Below, in pieces: positions 1 to 12,875 of a DNA stretch of 64,000 nucleotides. Location: positions 620,001 to 684,000 of the forward strand of contig BLZA01000049.1 of the NCBI GenBank assembly GCA_013423385.1, read 5' to 3'. Below the pieces are notes generated by a model. That model was not told the DNA's origin. It worked only from the letters and a program-made list of their open reading frames with translations, and made no database searches. How positions within the stretch are numbered: position 1 is the first letter of the stretch; every line of letters begins with the position of its first letter. The translations under genes and the position numbers were made by a program. The DNA is from Naganishia liquefaciens. Its lineage: Eukaryota; Basidiomycota; Tremellomycetes; Filobasidiales; Filobasidiaceae.

Positions 1-464
1 CCGCCGCCGCCGCCGTCGTCGTCGTCGTGGAGAGAACGCAACCCCATCCGGCGCCACACCTCGATGTACGATTCATTCCTCATCCGATCCGGGTTAAACA
101 TGCTTCCGAATTCTTGGACGTCGCCGTTCGGGAGCGTCTCAAAGGAGGCTTGGTCCGCAAGTTTGGGGATGTGGCTCGGCGGCGGGGGGACCGAGTTGAT
201 TCGGGGGATGAATTCGAGGGAGGGTAGATTTGCCGCCGCTGCATGATTGTCGTCGTCCGCGGCGTCCGCGGCGTGGATCAGTTTCACGTCCCCAGCTTGC
301 GCCCACTGAATGTGTCCGTGCTGGGGATGTCCTGCGAGGTACACGCGGAGGTCGAGGTAATGCGTCGGAAACGTCAAGACGAGGGTCTCTGTTTCCTCGA
401 TTGGGGGATCATCTTGCCACTGGATGGATACCCGTGTGGATGCGCGGGGCTGGATGGCGGGCAT
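1..464 (-). CDS. HRI1: HRI1-family protein, N-terminal part (cut by window edge)
   Basis: The ATG is at 464-462 and the frame stays open to base 1, so about 155 N-terminal residues are present and the C-terminus lies outside. The start MPAIQPRASTRVSIQW is followed by ETETLVLTFP and a LDLRVYL segment. Further on come a PRINS block, LPNGDVQEFG, an MFNPDRM stretch and YIEVWRRM. This order matches the first beta-barrel domain of fungal HRI1 proteins, which are small cytosolic proteins of unclear biochemical role. An Ala/Asp-rich insert around residues 65-80 and a short Asp/Gly homopolymer at the edge look like low-complexity additions. The family call rests on motif memory, not on a search. The gene is divergent from the cytochrome b2 gene, with 272 bp between the two starts. 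Confidence 0.6.
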   Translation of the reverse strand, partial: MPAIQPRASTRVSIQWQDDPPIEETETLVLTFPTHYLDLRVYLAGHPQHGHIQWAQAGDVKLIHAADAADDDNHAAAANLPSLEFIPRINSVPPPPSHIPKLADQASFETLPNGDVQEFGSMFNPDRMRNESYIEVWRRMGLRSLHDDDDGGGG

Positions 465-736
465 GGTCGACCGCCGTCGGCACACCCTGTGTGCGCGCGC
501 TGCGTCGGGGGAGCGTGAATATCGCAGGCGAGGGATTGGAGGGGACGCGCGCGCGGGAGGTGCCTCCCCGGACAAATTCGCAAGGCCCCGGCGCTCGGAT
601 GCCCAGCTAGCCGGTCCGCGGGGGAGACGCGCGGGGAGGGGGCCAAGTTCATCGGGGCGAGTCAAATCACAGACACGCAGACACGCCTCATCAGTTCCTC
701 GCAGTTGATACCCTTCTACGACAACGTGCACGCATC

Positions 737-3392
737 ATGAGCACAGAGAACGACAAGCCCGAGGTGGATGGCCAGGAGGTCGCCAAGCATACCACGCGCG
801 AGGACGGCGTCTGGGTGATTATTCACAGTGCGTGCGGATACATGTCGGGACACGGGGTGGCGAGGATGTGAGCTGACCAGGATCGTAGACAAGGTGTACG
901 ATGTTACGGAATGGTTGGATGTAGGTAGTGTTGCAGCGCACACGGACTAACAGCTGATCGTTGCGTCGGGGTCCGTGTCTTTTTAGGAACATCCCGGTGA
1001 GTATTGCCTCTTGTTTTTCCGATCGTACGTGCTGACGGGATACTTTGCAATAGGTGGAGCCAAGATCATCTTGTAATCATCTCACGAAAAGATCGGGTGT
1101 TATGGACATGTCGACTGACCATCCCTTTCTGTCCCGCAGAAAGTATGCCGGAAAGGATGCCACAGAGGAATACGAGGTGAGCCCCGATCCAACTATAGGT
1201 CTCTGGTGCAAGCCCCGTGATCTGACGTTTCCGATGCCCCTGCGCTCAGCCCATCCATCCTCCCGATGCCATTGCGGAAAACCTGCGTACGCCGGAATCC
1301 TTTGCGCTGCCGTCCCTTACCGCTCACACCTTCCATCTTCTCCGGAATCGCATGCAGCCCCCGAGAAATACATTGGCCCGCTCGCGGCATCCTCGATCAA
1401 GACGGTCGTCAAGGAAATCACGCAAGAGGAACAAGTCCGACAGGATAAACTGGCCGCCTTGCCTCCGCTCGATGAGATCTTGAGCTTGCATGATTTCGAG
1501 GCGTTGGCAAAGGAGACCATGTCGGACAAGGCGTGGGCTTATTATAGTTCCGGGGCGGATGATGAGATTACGATGGTTTGTTTGCTTTCAAGGAGGGGTG
1601 CGTGAGGGCAAGGCATGCTCATACTCGGCCGCTTGCAGCGAGAAAACTATACGGCTTTCCATCGGTATGTTCAAGACATTGTGCGATTCTACAGGTCAGA
1701 GACTCACGTCACCCCGGCAGAATCTGGTTCCGACCGAGGATCCTTCGAGATGTCAGCAAGGTCGACTACTCGACCAATATTCTCGGCTTTAAATCTAGCA
1801 TGCCGATTTATATCGTCAGTACAGGCTTCTTTCCACCCAATCAAACGTTTTCCAGGGCTGGGCTGATTTCAGTATCCTGCAGACGGCGACGGCGCTGGGC
1901 AAGCTCGGACACAAGGATGGAGAGGTATGCCTGACAAAGGCAGCCGGCAAGCACGGAGTCATCCAAATGGTACGACCTGCGCCGTTATGCCTCTTCGAAC
2001 CGAGAGCACTCATTCAAGCCCCCCCCCCTCAGATCCCTACATTGGCCAGCTGCTCATTCGACGAAATGATCGACGCTGCCATCCCGGAACAGACCCAGTT
2101 CCTGCAGCTGTACGTCAATGCCGACAGGGAAAAGACCAAGAAGATTATCCAGCACGCCGAGAAACGCGGCGTCAAGGCCTTGTTCATCACTGTCGACGCG
2201 CCTCAACTCGGACGACGACCCAAGGTGGGTCCTTGCCCCTTTCCCTTTTTGACGGTCGCGCACCCCCCAATCTGACGCCCAAATTGCCAGGACATGCGGA
2301 TGAAATTTGATGATCCGGGATCTAAAGTCCAGGAGACGGATGTCGTGACACGGGATGAAGGTGCCGCACGTGCCATCAGCGCGTTTATCGATCCGAGTCT
2401 GTCGTGGAAGGACCTGGCGTGGTTCAAGACGGTCACAAAGTTGCCAATCTTGCTCAAGGGTGTTCAATGCTGGGAGGTGAGAGGGGTTTTCCAAGCCGGG
2501 AGGTCTTTTTCGCTGACGCAGTGGGCCAGGATGCCGTGATGGCTGTCGAGGCAGGCATGCAGGGTGTCGTTTTGAGGTGAGTGGAACGACATGGCTTTTA
2601 TGTCGGTTGGTCGCTGACTCGTTCTTTCGGCAGTAACCATGGGTAAGCTCGCATCGGCGGGATGCGGGGGGGGGGGGGGGCGGTAGGAGCTAAACCTGTT
2701 CTCGTTACGTGTTACAGAGGACGACAGCTGGTGGGTCTAATCGTTTTTATATTCGTCCTCCTCTCTGCTAACATGTCACCCGCCCCCCTCCCCTCTCTCT
2801 CGGACAGGAATTCGCCAGGTCGGGTATCGAAGTCCTCGTAGAGGTCGTCGACGAACTCAAGAAGCGCAAAATGTTTCCCAACCCCAACTTTGAAATCTTT
2901 GTCGATGGCGGTGTCCGACGGGCGTCGGACGTGCTCAAGGCCGTGGCCCTCGGCGCCACGGCTGTCGGTATCGGGCGGTGAGTCTTGTCGAGCCGTCGCC
3001 TTTGTGCGGTAGCTCTTGCTGATCCCTACCTTGTAGACCGATGCTCTACTCGATGTCTACGTACGGCACGGAGGGTGTCGAGCGAGCTCTGCAGATTCTC
3101 AAGGTGAGTTGGCAGATGACATGGGAGATCACCAAAGAGCTCACCGTGTCTCGCGCGCAGGATGAATTTGAGATGAATTTGCGTCTCATTGGCGCGCCGA
3201 CGCTCAAGGATATCGATGCCAATATGGTGGATGCATCCAACATCTCCAAGCACTCCACTCTGCCCGGCGAATCAATTTTCAATACCAATTGTGAGTCCCT
3301 CTTGTTATCGACTCTCGCGGATCGTCCGTTGACTCGGTCGGCATGCTCCAGACGATCGCCTGGCGACCGCGACTCTTCGCCCAAAGCTGTAA
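737..3392 (+). CDS. CYB2: L-lactate dehydrogenase (cytochrome b2), many exons
   Basis: Oxidises L-lactate to pyruvate and passes electrons to cytochrome c. About fifteen exons join cleanly, including a 10-nt microexon at 987-996. The N-terminal cytochrome b5 domain shows [14 protein letters not shown], with the first haem His in HPGG and a likely second in EPIHPPDA. The FMN-dependent dehydrogenase barrel follows: [42 protein letters not shown], the active-site block SNHGGRQL with the catalytic His, then [15 protein letters not shown] and GIGRPMLY. The stop at 3390-3392 follows a final exon ending LRPKL. The encoded start, [15 protein letters not shown], is acidic and shows no mitochondrial presequence, unlike yeast Cyb2, so a cytosolic location is possible. 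An upstream non-annotated exon could still supply a presequence. Family identity is very secure; exon ends are by hand. Confidence 0.93.
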
Positions 3393-4356
3393 ACGTATGG
3401 AAAAGGACGTCTTTGGCTAAAAGCAGCAAGTTGTATCTATATGGTATTCGCAAGGTATTTTCAATGTTATTCCTCCTCTGGAGTGCAGAATGACTATGCA
3501 GTTGTCGGCCTCACAGATACCGGAGGTACAGCGAGCGGTTATCCAATAGAGGCCATCTGCGCCAAACTTTGGACGGCGCGAAAACCTGCAAGGACCGGCT
3601 GGCGGCGGCTGTCAGGCCTGATGCCAAGTTTTGCCAGGCTGACCAGATCACTCGCAGAACCTTGACAGCGGTCTCTATAAAAGGTGGTCTCACTGACCAG
3701 CGTACTGCCCGCGCTATCTCGCGGTATCCGACTGCCGAAAGCTTTGGCCTCTACGGGCGTCTCCACCGAGATCGGTTGGCGCGCAATGGACGTCTGTAAT
3801 AGCTGGCTTGCAGGCGCCGTGTCAGGAATCATATCGTCCTCGTGACCTTTTCCTAACATGCTGCACGCTTTGGCAGTGACTGCAACAACTATTTACGGTT
3901 CCTGGATGTCAGAGCCCAGATTTTCGGCATGTTCATTGTAAGATTGCCTCGTTTGGTTCGTACCGGGGACTCGAATTGGGCGCGTCCAACATGGGGCGGG
4001 GGAACGGCTGAGCATTATTCGAGCTCTGGTGTTCCTCAAAGGCAAACGCTCAAATTCAAGACTATTGATCAGACATCATCTACACCACGTTGACACTACA
4101 TATACGGTCCGGCAGCCTGAGCCAGTCACTATCTAAACTCTCCAGCCTTGTGATTTCGAGTGGGTTCGAAGTTACACTTCTGCATCAGTATTCAAGCTGA
4201 CTGTTTCCGGTGCCGCCTTTCGCCCAAGCGCATCCTTTTGGTCTGATCTCACGAAGTGGCCTCCTCAACAGCAACCGCTGCACTGTTCTCTCTTCCCTCC
4301 TCTGCCTTTTTTCAGACAGTTTTTGAACTTTGTGTCTTTGCGACCGTGACACGGGT
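3393..4356. other. Unassigned stretch between cytochrome b2 and the next gene
   Basis: Includes the 3' flank of the cytochrome b2 gene. Short open frames on both strands around 3540-3860 show no convincing exon chain and no family I recognise. A plus-strand frame near 3565-3680 has coil-like composition but lacks a start or continuation that I can support. No RNA gene or repeat seen. Confidence 0.4.
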
Positions 4357-5457
4357 TTATAAACGAAGCAGACAACAGGAAAGAATCAGCAACCTGCATG
4401 CCACCAGTCCACTGTGATATGGTCGCCAGACGGGTCATTTTGAGTACCTTTTGAGGCTTACCTGGTTTGAATCAATTTGAAAAGAGCCCGGCACTGGTCC
4501 ATGTTGCAAAAACTGCTTTGGAAAGCGCCAACGCGATCGGTACATCCAGGAGTCGCGCAACGTCGCGCCTTCCAATTGGTGCTGTGGTGAGGGGCATGTG
4601 TTTGAGTCCAAGATTGTTTCCCAAAGTATATCGATGGCATCCGGCTCCTGGCTCACCTGTTCCTGCGCTTGGCCAGATATTCCTGAATCGTTTCCTTCTG
4701 GAGATTTGCCGAATCCTGCAACTGAGTGTAAAGCGCTCTCACTACCTCGACATCGACCTTTATCCGCTTCTCGGGCGGTACTGTCGCTGCGACCAATCAT
4801 CAGGTCCAGATAGACAGTCTTAGGCAACCCTCGATGACTCACCAGGACCCCTCTCATCACAGCAGGTCCAAGCTTCGAATTCTGTACCGGTAGCTGGCGG
4901 TTCTGTCAAAGTTGCGCTTGAGATTTGAAGGCAAAACCAGAAAGGCCACGTGTCAGTAGAAAGTTGAAGCTCCGTTAACGCTTCTGCGACCACGCCTTTG
5001 CGGGTATCTTCACGCTATCTCGGTAATTTCCGGCCTGTGCATAAACCCATTGAACACTTACCAGGGGGTCATCGAAGTGGTCTCTGCAGAAAAAGATTGG
5101 CTTGCACCGGTACCATGATTGCTGCTGACATTGGAAACCGTCTGCAAGGCTGCATTTGGTCCAAAAGTAGCTGCACTCGATCTGTTTGACATGGCGTCTG
5201 GCGATGTGACTGTCTTTCCCGGGTTGATATTTCGAACAGGATTCTCGCCAAGTCGTGAATGCTTTCCGGATCACGCAACTTTCTTTCAGTCCATGTAAGA
5301 ACGCTGTTCTCAGGGTACGTTTAGTATGCTCACTAGGTCCTTGCCACCCATGCCACCCTTCAATATACCGAATGATTACATGTGCTCGCTTTGAGTTGTT
5401 CGGGCATAAGACGCAAATCAAAGGACGTACGCTTCTTCGAGATAGGGAGAGAGACAC
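4357..5457 (-). CDS. Unidentified multi-exon protein with Cys-rich C-terminus (5' end unresolved)
   Basis: Six exons are linked by consensus splice sites with consistent phase: about 5457-5380, 5308-5139, 5083-5062, 5014-4843, 4786-4657 and 4581-4462, with a short last exon from 4393 to a stop near 4357. The joined protein reads sensibly across every junction. It includes LRDPESIHDLARILFEIS, TELQLSTDTWPFWFCLQ, FEAWTCCDERG, PPEKRIKVDVEVVRALYTQL and the Cys-rich segment CATPGCTDRVGAFQSSFC. The paired cysteines suggest a zinc site. I do not recognise the family. The start codon and any exons above 5457 were not resolved; frames at 5830-6080 may contain more of it. The sustained sense across five introns is the reason to call it real rather than chance ORFs. 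Confidence 0.5.
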
Positions 5458-6189
5458 GCCTTGGCTAATCTACCCGAACCGCTATGCCATCCATTGTGAT
5501 GAAGGTGTTGACCCGAAAGCATATTGCGTCAGGGCTGTGTGTGGCTCCATATATCCACGAGCAGGTCATATGGCTCACGCCTGCAGAGTATTTCCACGGA
5601 CTTCGCTGCTCGGCTAGCACCCAGATCCCGATCAGTCGAGCTCACGTCTATTATCTCCGATGCTATTTCTTGTAGGTTTCCCATTCGCAAGTGCTCGATT
5701 CATGACAGCCGTTGGGCGCATTTATTCCTGCCGAATGCCAATGGGACGTGATGAAAGTCTTGACAGGATGATGCCCATCCGCAGCGACATGTGTGACAGG
5801 CAAATCACTGATCTTCCCACTCGATGTATTACCGTATCATCAATCATGAGCCGACTCAATTGCCAACAGTCTATTCACTTGGGCTTGCATCAAACGCGTC
5901 ACATTGTCCCTTGGTCAACTCGATCCGGATGAGGCGACAAGTCCACCACTTTTCGGCGACGCAAGCGCATTCGACTGACTCGTGCTTCCTAAGCGCCATC
6001 GTGACTTGTGCCACTTCGGACTCTCTCGCGCCGCTTTTTTGAACAGGTTTATCCCAAGATGTGCAATGGCGGTGACTATGCAATGCTTGCTCCTAATTTG
6101 TCCCGCCTGAGCGGGATCCACTGGCTCGAATCCACACCTATTGCGTAGAGTCGCCCTCTTTAACCCGTCTAGTGACAGAAACCACAAGT
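5458..6189. other. Unresolved stretch, possibly 5' exons of the minus-strand gene
   Basis: Minus-strand frames near 6050-5870 and 5900-5840 look partly coding, but I could not find a splice chain without stops that connects them to the exons below 5457. This is also the 3' flank of the WDR89-like gene. No repeats or RNA genes seen. Confidence 0.3.
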
Positions 6190-8050
6190 CTACTCTCGTC
6201 TCCGCTTTCCATTCCCGCCGCCCCAGACTTCGGCCGCTCGTCGTTTTCCATTTTCGACGCCGTCAGTGCGTCCGGCAAACACCAATTCCTCGTCGTCCTC
6301 CTCGTCGACATTCATTCCATCGTCTTCGTCTTCCTGCTCGTCACGACCATCTTCCGATCCACCATCCGACACGTCCGCTTCCTCTGTCGACTCGCGGGAC
6401 GAGTCGCCCGTGGTGAGTGAATTGGCAGGCGGCATCTGCCAACCGCAGAGAATCCCGTCTTCCGACCCCGTGTAAATGACATTGGACTTGCGGCAAGTCA
6501 GTGCTATCCAGGTGCAGTCAAGGAGTCAACTTACTGAAGGATCGTGGTACATGCACCGGACGACATCCCTGTGTCCCGCGCCGCCGTCTTTCGGTGTATA
6601 TAAGAATGCAGAAGGCTCATATATGCCATGTGAAGTCAAGGTCCCGTTGTAGTCGTTGCCGTTTCTGATAGATGATTTTGCCTCCTTGCTCAACTTGATC
6701 TTTTCGTGGTGCATCAGTACGACATCACCTCTGGAAAACCTGTCAGTTTCTGGCCATTGCCAGCCGATCCAGACATACGCATTGTTACCCAAAGCAATCA
6801 TGGCTTCACCCGTCTTTTGATTGACGCCAAGACTCGGGCAAACGTCCAAGAGGTAATCACATGCCACAATCCCCGCCTGCCTCGCCAGCAATTCCTCCTC
6901 GGCCGACTTCTCCTGGGCCACAGCGATGATCCGCGACCGCCGTGACATCTTCTTGCCTTGATACCGTGGTTCAGTCGACAGTAGCAGGGGTTTGAAAGTA
7001 TTTGTCGGATGTAGCACTGGGATTTGCAACTACATGACGGTTCAGCTGACGTCTTTGGTACTTTCCGCAGACTTACCTGTGCATCACCCTCTTCACCTCG
7101 ACCAAGAGTCCAAGTTCCAACACTGTCCATATCGCTCCGAGCCCAAACCTTGACACCTCTTCTTCGCTGCTTTCCTGTTCCGATGTCGGACCAATACCAC
7201 CCGGCTTTTGCGACGCTGCCATCAAGTGCTTCTGCACCATAGAATGCTTCCTCTTCGTCGGATTCTTTCGGGTTCGTCAGGGCGACGAGGCCGTCGGTTG
7301 ATGCGGACATGAGGAGCAATGGAGGCGTTGGGTTTGAGGATGTAGCTGTGGCAGGGACAGGAGGCAAGAAGGTTGTACTCGAAGGCAAGAATTGCAAATG
7401 GGTGATGTCGTCCGAATGCGTAGATGAATGGGTATACAGCGGAGTCGAAGCGTTACGGATGTCCCTATGACGAAATTTGAGCAAACTTTTGCAGAGACGA
7501 GGAATCAAGAGCCATTTACCAGTAGAGGATGTGAGACTCGTATGATGTCAGCTCCGTTCCGGCAACAACGAGGTTTTCACGCTCGTGAATCGCAAGCGAT
7601 AGGAGAGGCACCGGACCTCGGACCGCCGCTATGTCGCTCGTCAAACTCCAGTCGTCTCTACAAGCCGATCAGCTCACCCTTGATCGTTTGCCCAGCCGTT
7701 CTCAACCGCTCATCCCACCGGACGACCCGCGCATCCTTGCCCGCCGACCACACGCTACCCAACGCCGACATTCCATTCCCCTGTTCGCCGAAAGCGGCAC
7801 CTCCATTGATTTGATAAGCGGGCGCGCTGCTCGTACTCGTTGCAACCGAAGTGATGTCGCCTACATGTCCGCCTCGAAAAGAGTCCAGAGTCTGAAGAGT
7901 GGATGCATCAATGACGGAGAGATCTGAAGAAGGATGCGAGAGAATGAGGTGGTTGGCAGATCCGCTAGCGTGAGGTGTAATGGAGAGGATGTAGGAGCGG
8001 TTCCCCACGGAGTTGGCGGCCGTGGGAAAGAATGCGGGGACGTTTGACAT
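6190..8050 (-). CDS. WD40-repeat protein, WDR89-like
   Basis: A beta-propeller scaffold of the WDR89 type. The chosen ATG at 8050-8048 gives MSNVPAFFPTAANSVGNRSY; the frame is open further upstream but without family character. Repeat signatures in order are LILSHPSSDLSVID, VWSAGKDARVVRWDER, HSDDITHLQFLP followed by LLMSASTDGLVAL, then GHRDVVRCMYHDP joined across an intron to SNVIYTGSEDGILCGWQ. These agree with human WDR89, notably the HSDD and SASTDGLV blocks. The C-terminal tail (about 6190-6400) is highly acidic, EDEDDGMNVDEEDDEE, and ends in basic GKRRRE, which could act as a nuclear signal. Several short introns interrupt the gene. Cellular role is not predicted beyond protein-protein interaction. 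Confidence 0.75.
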
Positions 8051-8269
8051 GAGGGAATAGGGGGGATGATGGCAAGATTCCGATGTGCAAGAAGTGGCAG
8101 GACGACCTGGTTGCATTATAATGAATGCTCTTCTGTCGTCATAAAATCTAGGTTGATCAAGGTGCGCCCCGCTCAAAGCAGTTGGATCATCTTCTACATG
8201 TACTTGACGACTTGGTCACTGCATTTGGCGGATGATTTCTATCTCAAACAGACGCCTCGCGGCGCAAGG

Positions 8270-11200
8270 ATGGATACACATCCGCTCGCATTCTCACCAG
8301 TATCTTCCCCTCGTTTAGATTCCGCGCTGGCCGTGGTCCCATCATCATCATCGCCTTCACGCCGAGATGGTCGATCCAGCACAGACATTGTCACTTGCCA
8401 ACTCGAGGACGATCGGAAAGGCTACTTTGACGCTGAGCCGTCGGGCGGCAATACCAAAAGCCGTACCGAGGATTTGATAAGGCCGACAGGTATACCTTTG
8501 GCGAGTCCCGATGATTTGCGATCACAGGAGACGACGTCGACGGACAAGTTGGACAAAGAGTTTCAGGATGGCGAGGAATTGATTCTCGCTCAGGCGGAGA
8601 TGGAGCTTGACATGGGTCTGGACGTAGAACGACCATTGTTGAATCAGGAACTACAAGACACCCCAAAGGCGATCAAGCGGAAACGATCTGCATCAGACGA
8701 GCTTCAGGCCGTGCCGCCGGATATTGCAGATTCCAAGACCGCTCCTCCTGCTGCCGACGATCAAGACGACTCGTGGGGCTATACCGAGGATGTAGCTTAT
8801 GCTGCCAGCAAGTTTGGCGGGATCGGCGAGTACCTGCGACATAAACGTATGAAACTGTACGTGCTTCTTCTCGATTGCGCCAATTAGACTGAGTCTGGCT
8901 TTCGCACAGGCAGATCCAAAATCGAGCGATCGCAGAATCTCGTGGCAGCGATCAATACCCGCAAATATTCAAGGGCTTGGAGATATACGTACGTTGACCT
9001 ATAACGCTTGCTTCTCTAGGCTGACTCTCTGGCTTACCAGATCAACGGATACGTTCGACCATCGCTGGAAACTCTGAGAGAATTGATCATGCTTCATGGT
9101 GGGACGTATATCCCATATCTAGATCGCAAGGGGATGATGTACGTCGCCCGTCTGTCGCATCCCTCGACGGTAATTGACACCCTTCGACAGCACACACATC
9201 ATCGCCTCAAACCTCACGCCCTCGAAATTCCGTGAATTCTCTAAATACAAAGTCGTTACTCCCGCCTGGATTACAGACTCTGTTGAAAAGGGAACGCTGC
9301 TGGAATGGCGAAATTACAAGCTCGTACCGAAAGGCGGTGGCGAGGAGAAAGGCATGAGAGGTGGAATGGGCAGGTTTCTCGCGCGGGCAAGTCAGGTTGG
9401 GACGCCGAAATCAGCGGGAAAACAGCGCGAGGAGAAGCGGCCGGTCGAGGTGTCGATGGATTCGGACGAGGATGATATCATTCCCGTGCCTTCTCCCGTC
9501 AAGTCACGCACGCCTTTCAAGACAATAACTGAACCGAGACCGCCGGAAGCGAATGAAAATCAGATCATACCGGAAGCCGATGTTCCTTCTCCAGTGGCGC
9601 ACGTTCCAACAACGCCAAACAAGCCGACATCGCTCGCCCCGGTCTTTACGAAATCGCCCGCTCTGCCCCGAGGCGAATCTCCTGTAGAGGATGCCGAAAG
9701 CCTAGGGTATCCACCTAACGCGCCACCGCCGACAACAGACCAAAAAGCTTTTGAGCGGGCCAAGGCGATGGGATGGTACGCGACCCGGACAGAGAACCCG
9801 GACGCCAAGCGTTTGATGCAGAGTGCCGAGTGGCGGGAACAACATACGGCTGCGAATGAGGGGTTCCTCGAGGGGTACTACCAAAATAGTCGGTACGTGC
9901 ACTCCCTGCTTACCGGTCTACGCTCATATCACGCAGTCTACACCACTTGTCGAACTGGAAGGCGGAACTCAAGATCTTGGTTGCGCAGGCACAATCTGCG
10001 GCCGAATCGACCGAAACGGTACATTCACTTGCACCGGGCGCCAAACCGGTTGCCACGGAGGATCTCAGCTTTGCGGATACGACTTTACCGAAAGCTCAAG
10101 CTCGAACTACGACCGTTATCGGCCAGAAACGGCCCCCACTCAGTGAAGGGAACAGATTCATCTTTCACGTCGACTTTGATGCATTTTTCGTAGCTTGCGG
10201 CCTGGCAACCCGCCCGCATCTCCGTGGGAGACCCGTCGTTGTGTGCCATTCCCAGGGTAATCAAGGAAGTCGCTCCGACGATCGAAACCAAGATGCAGAT
10301 GAGCGCGGGAAAGGATCGACGTCTGAAATTGCAAGTTGCAGTTACGAAGCTAGGGCAAAGGGCGTGAAGAATGGAATGTCGCTCGGTCAGGCGAGGAGAC
10401 TTTGTCCCGAAGTACAGACGATGCCGTGAGTGATACGCGGTATCCCTTTCAGCTTGCGCTGACAGCCACACGGCAGATACGAATTTGAGACATATAAGAA
10501 GTTTTCTCTCGCCTTTTATACGATTCTCATGGCGTATGCAGACGAGCTGCAAGCTGTCAGCATCGACGAGGCTCTGGTAGACGTGAGCAAACAGGTTCAC
10601 GCTCTGGCAAATTCACCGCCAGAATTCGACGTTTCCGCTTCCGACCAGGAAGCCTTTTCGGCTATCAACAATCTTCCGTTAAACACAGATTCTGCTATCG
10701 AGGAAACTGATGGGGAGACGGCGTCTGCTGTAAAGGGCAATCCGGATTGGGCAAAGGTGCTTGCTGAAAAGATTCGCGCGGACGTTCGCAAGGCCACGGG
10801 CTGTGAAGGTCAGTCGGAATGTCGTTGGGCAGCCGAGTGCCATGTTGACGTCTTGCAGTGAGCGTGGGTATCGCTCAAAATATCTTGCTAGCTAGGCTGG
10901 CTACTCGGCGTGCCAAACCCGCTGGGTCCTTCCATCTCGTCCCGGAGGCCGTGCCTGAAGTCATGGCCGACCTCGAGGTGGGCGATCTACCCAACTTTGG
11001 CTGGTCGACCCAGCAAAAGATCATGGACAAATTCGGCACCAAGAAATGCGGCGAGTTGCTGGCCAAACCCAAAGGAGTTCTACAGGCGGTCTTGGGCAAC
11101 AAGACGGGCGAATCCCTTTACAACTTTATCAGAGGCATCGACAAGCGGAAACTTGAATCCCACAAGGAGCGAAAATCGGTCTCGGCAGAGGTGAATGTGA

Positions 11201-12875
11201 GTATCGACGCCCAGACGGTGAAAGCTTGCTGAAACTCCGTTCCAGTACGGTATTCGGTTCATTTCGGACGCCGAAGTCGAAAAGTTCCTCCTTGACCTGT
11301 CCAAAGAAGTGTCCAAACGGCTGAAAGCCATCGACCGAGTCGGCCGTCAGGTGACTCTCAAGGTTATGAGCCGACATCCAGATGCACCTTTGGAGGCGCC
11401 CAAGGTGGGTCGCTTGAACATGCTAGCTTGCTTTGCTAACGATTTCGCAGTTCATGGGTCATGGTGTTTGCGATGTCGTCAATAAGAGCGCAGTGCTATC
11501 CAACGGAAAGGGCGGTCCGACCGACGATCCTCTCCACATCGGCAATACAGTGCTCGGAATATACCGCGGCGGAAACTTTACATCTACCGAGCTTCGCGGA
11601 ATCGGCATCCAAGTGCAAAAGCTCGAGGGCAACGGCGAAACGATGGCGCCGGTTGAAGGCGGACAGCACCGCCTCGATTTCGCGATCAAACCCGCTCAAG
11701 AGCGTGCCAGGGCGTCTCCGCCTTCGGCAAAAAATCCCAAGGCCGTGCCATCGACGATCATCTCTGTACCAAGCGGGGAGTCGGAGCCTGTAGAGGATGA
11801 CGTCGTCGCGATCGACATATGCAGTCCGACCGCAAAGCCAGCGGAAGGAGGGATCTTTCAGAAGAGTGAATCCGACACCAAACGGCTGTCCAAATTCGGC
11901 CGTCGAGGTATCAAAGCCCAAACTACTGGTCCCGCTATTCTTCCGCCAGGACCAGAACAGATCGATCCAGAGGTCTGGGCAATACTTCCACCGGACGATC
12001 AGAAAGCATATCGGCAAGCTTGGGTCAATCAGGGATTGAAGGTTCCGCGCGCCTTTCTCGATCTCCCGATGGCGACCACGTCAAGAAGCCTAGCTCCTCG
12101 GCTACTGTTTCCGGATGCGACAAGATCCGCCAAAGGCAACCAGGCGAGAGAGAGATCGACATCTGTGCAAGCCGACAGAAAGGAGGGCGGCGAAGGTGTT
12201 CAGATCAAGTCGATAAAAGACAGTCCACAACAACGCCAGGCACGATCCATCACGCCCGCGCAGGCGGAAGTCGTCGATATAAGTGGATCTTCCACGCCCC
12301 CGCGTCCTCGAGAACACACGGAAGCTGAGATTGCAAATCTTGGCCTGGATCCCGACGTGTTTTTCAATCTTCCGGGAGATGTACAAGCAGAAGTTTATCG
12401 AGAAGCTGCAGCTTCTCGTAGCACGCTGGACCGCCTTACGAGACGCGGTCTGTCACCACGGCCTGGTACCACCTTTCGATCCCCTCAAAAGGTAGCGAAG
12501 GAAATCGTCATACCCCATGCACCGATCCGTCCCAAGATGAACGGAACTTCAGATGTCGAACACATCATGGATATGATACGCGAATGGATGGACCGGTCGT
12601 ATACCATGGAGCCCAATCCGAGCGAGGTCAAGGTCATACGAAAGTACTTGTTAAGATGCGTCGATGTCGATACCGGTGGTATAGGTGGCATACAGGATGC
12701 GATAAAAGTCATGGGGTATTGGCGAAGGGTATGCAAGCGGCTTTGGTCGAAAGCACAGCACGGACGCCCGGATCCGAGCACAGAGTCATCATGGAAAAAG
12801 GTCTTTCAAGACTTGAAAGAAGAGATCAACGCGCTGGTGGAAGCCAGGTTTGGCGGTCCACCTGTGATATCGTAG
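8270..12875 (+). CDS. REV1: DNA repair protein REV1 (translesion deoxycytidyl transferase)
   Basis: Y-family polymerase that inserts dCMP opposite abasic sites and scaffolds translesion synthesis. The ATG at 8270 opens a disordered N-terminus. A BRCT domain follows (INGYVRPSLETLRELIMLHG, ITHIIASNLTPSK, VVTPAWITDSVEKG). The REV1-specific NSRLHHLSNWKAELK block leads into the palm motif FHVDFDAFFVACG and the catalytic SIDEALVD pair. GIAQNILLARLATRRAKP and the little-finger region come next. The C-terminal part has two likely ubiquitin-binding motifs (IDPEVWAILPPDDQ and LDPDVFFNLPGDVQAEV). The C-terminal REV1 domain, which binds other polymerases and REV7, follows (IMDMIREWMDRSYTMEPNPS). The stop is at 12873-12875. 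All expected domains are present, so the gene looks intact. Confidence 0.94.

Noticed and set aside
8066-8269. Upstream extension of REV1
   Set aside because: The frame is open but overlaps the start of the divergent WDR89-like gene and has no family character; the ATG at 8270 was chosen.
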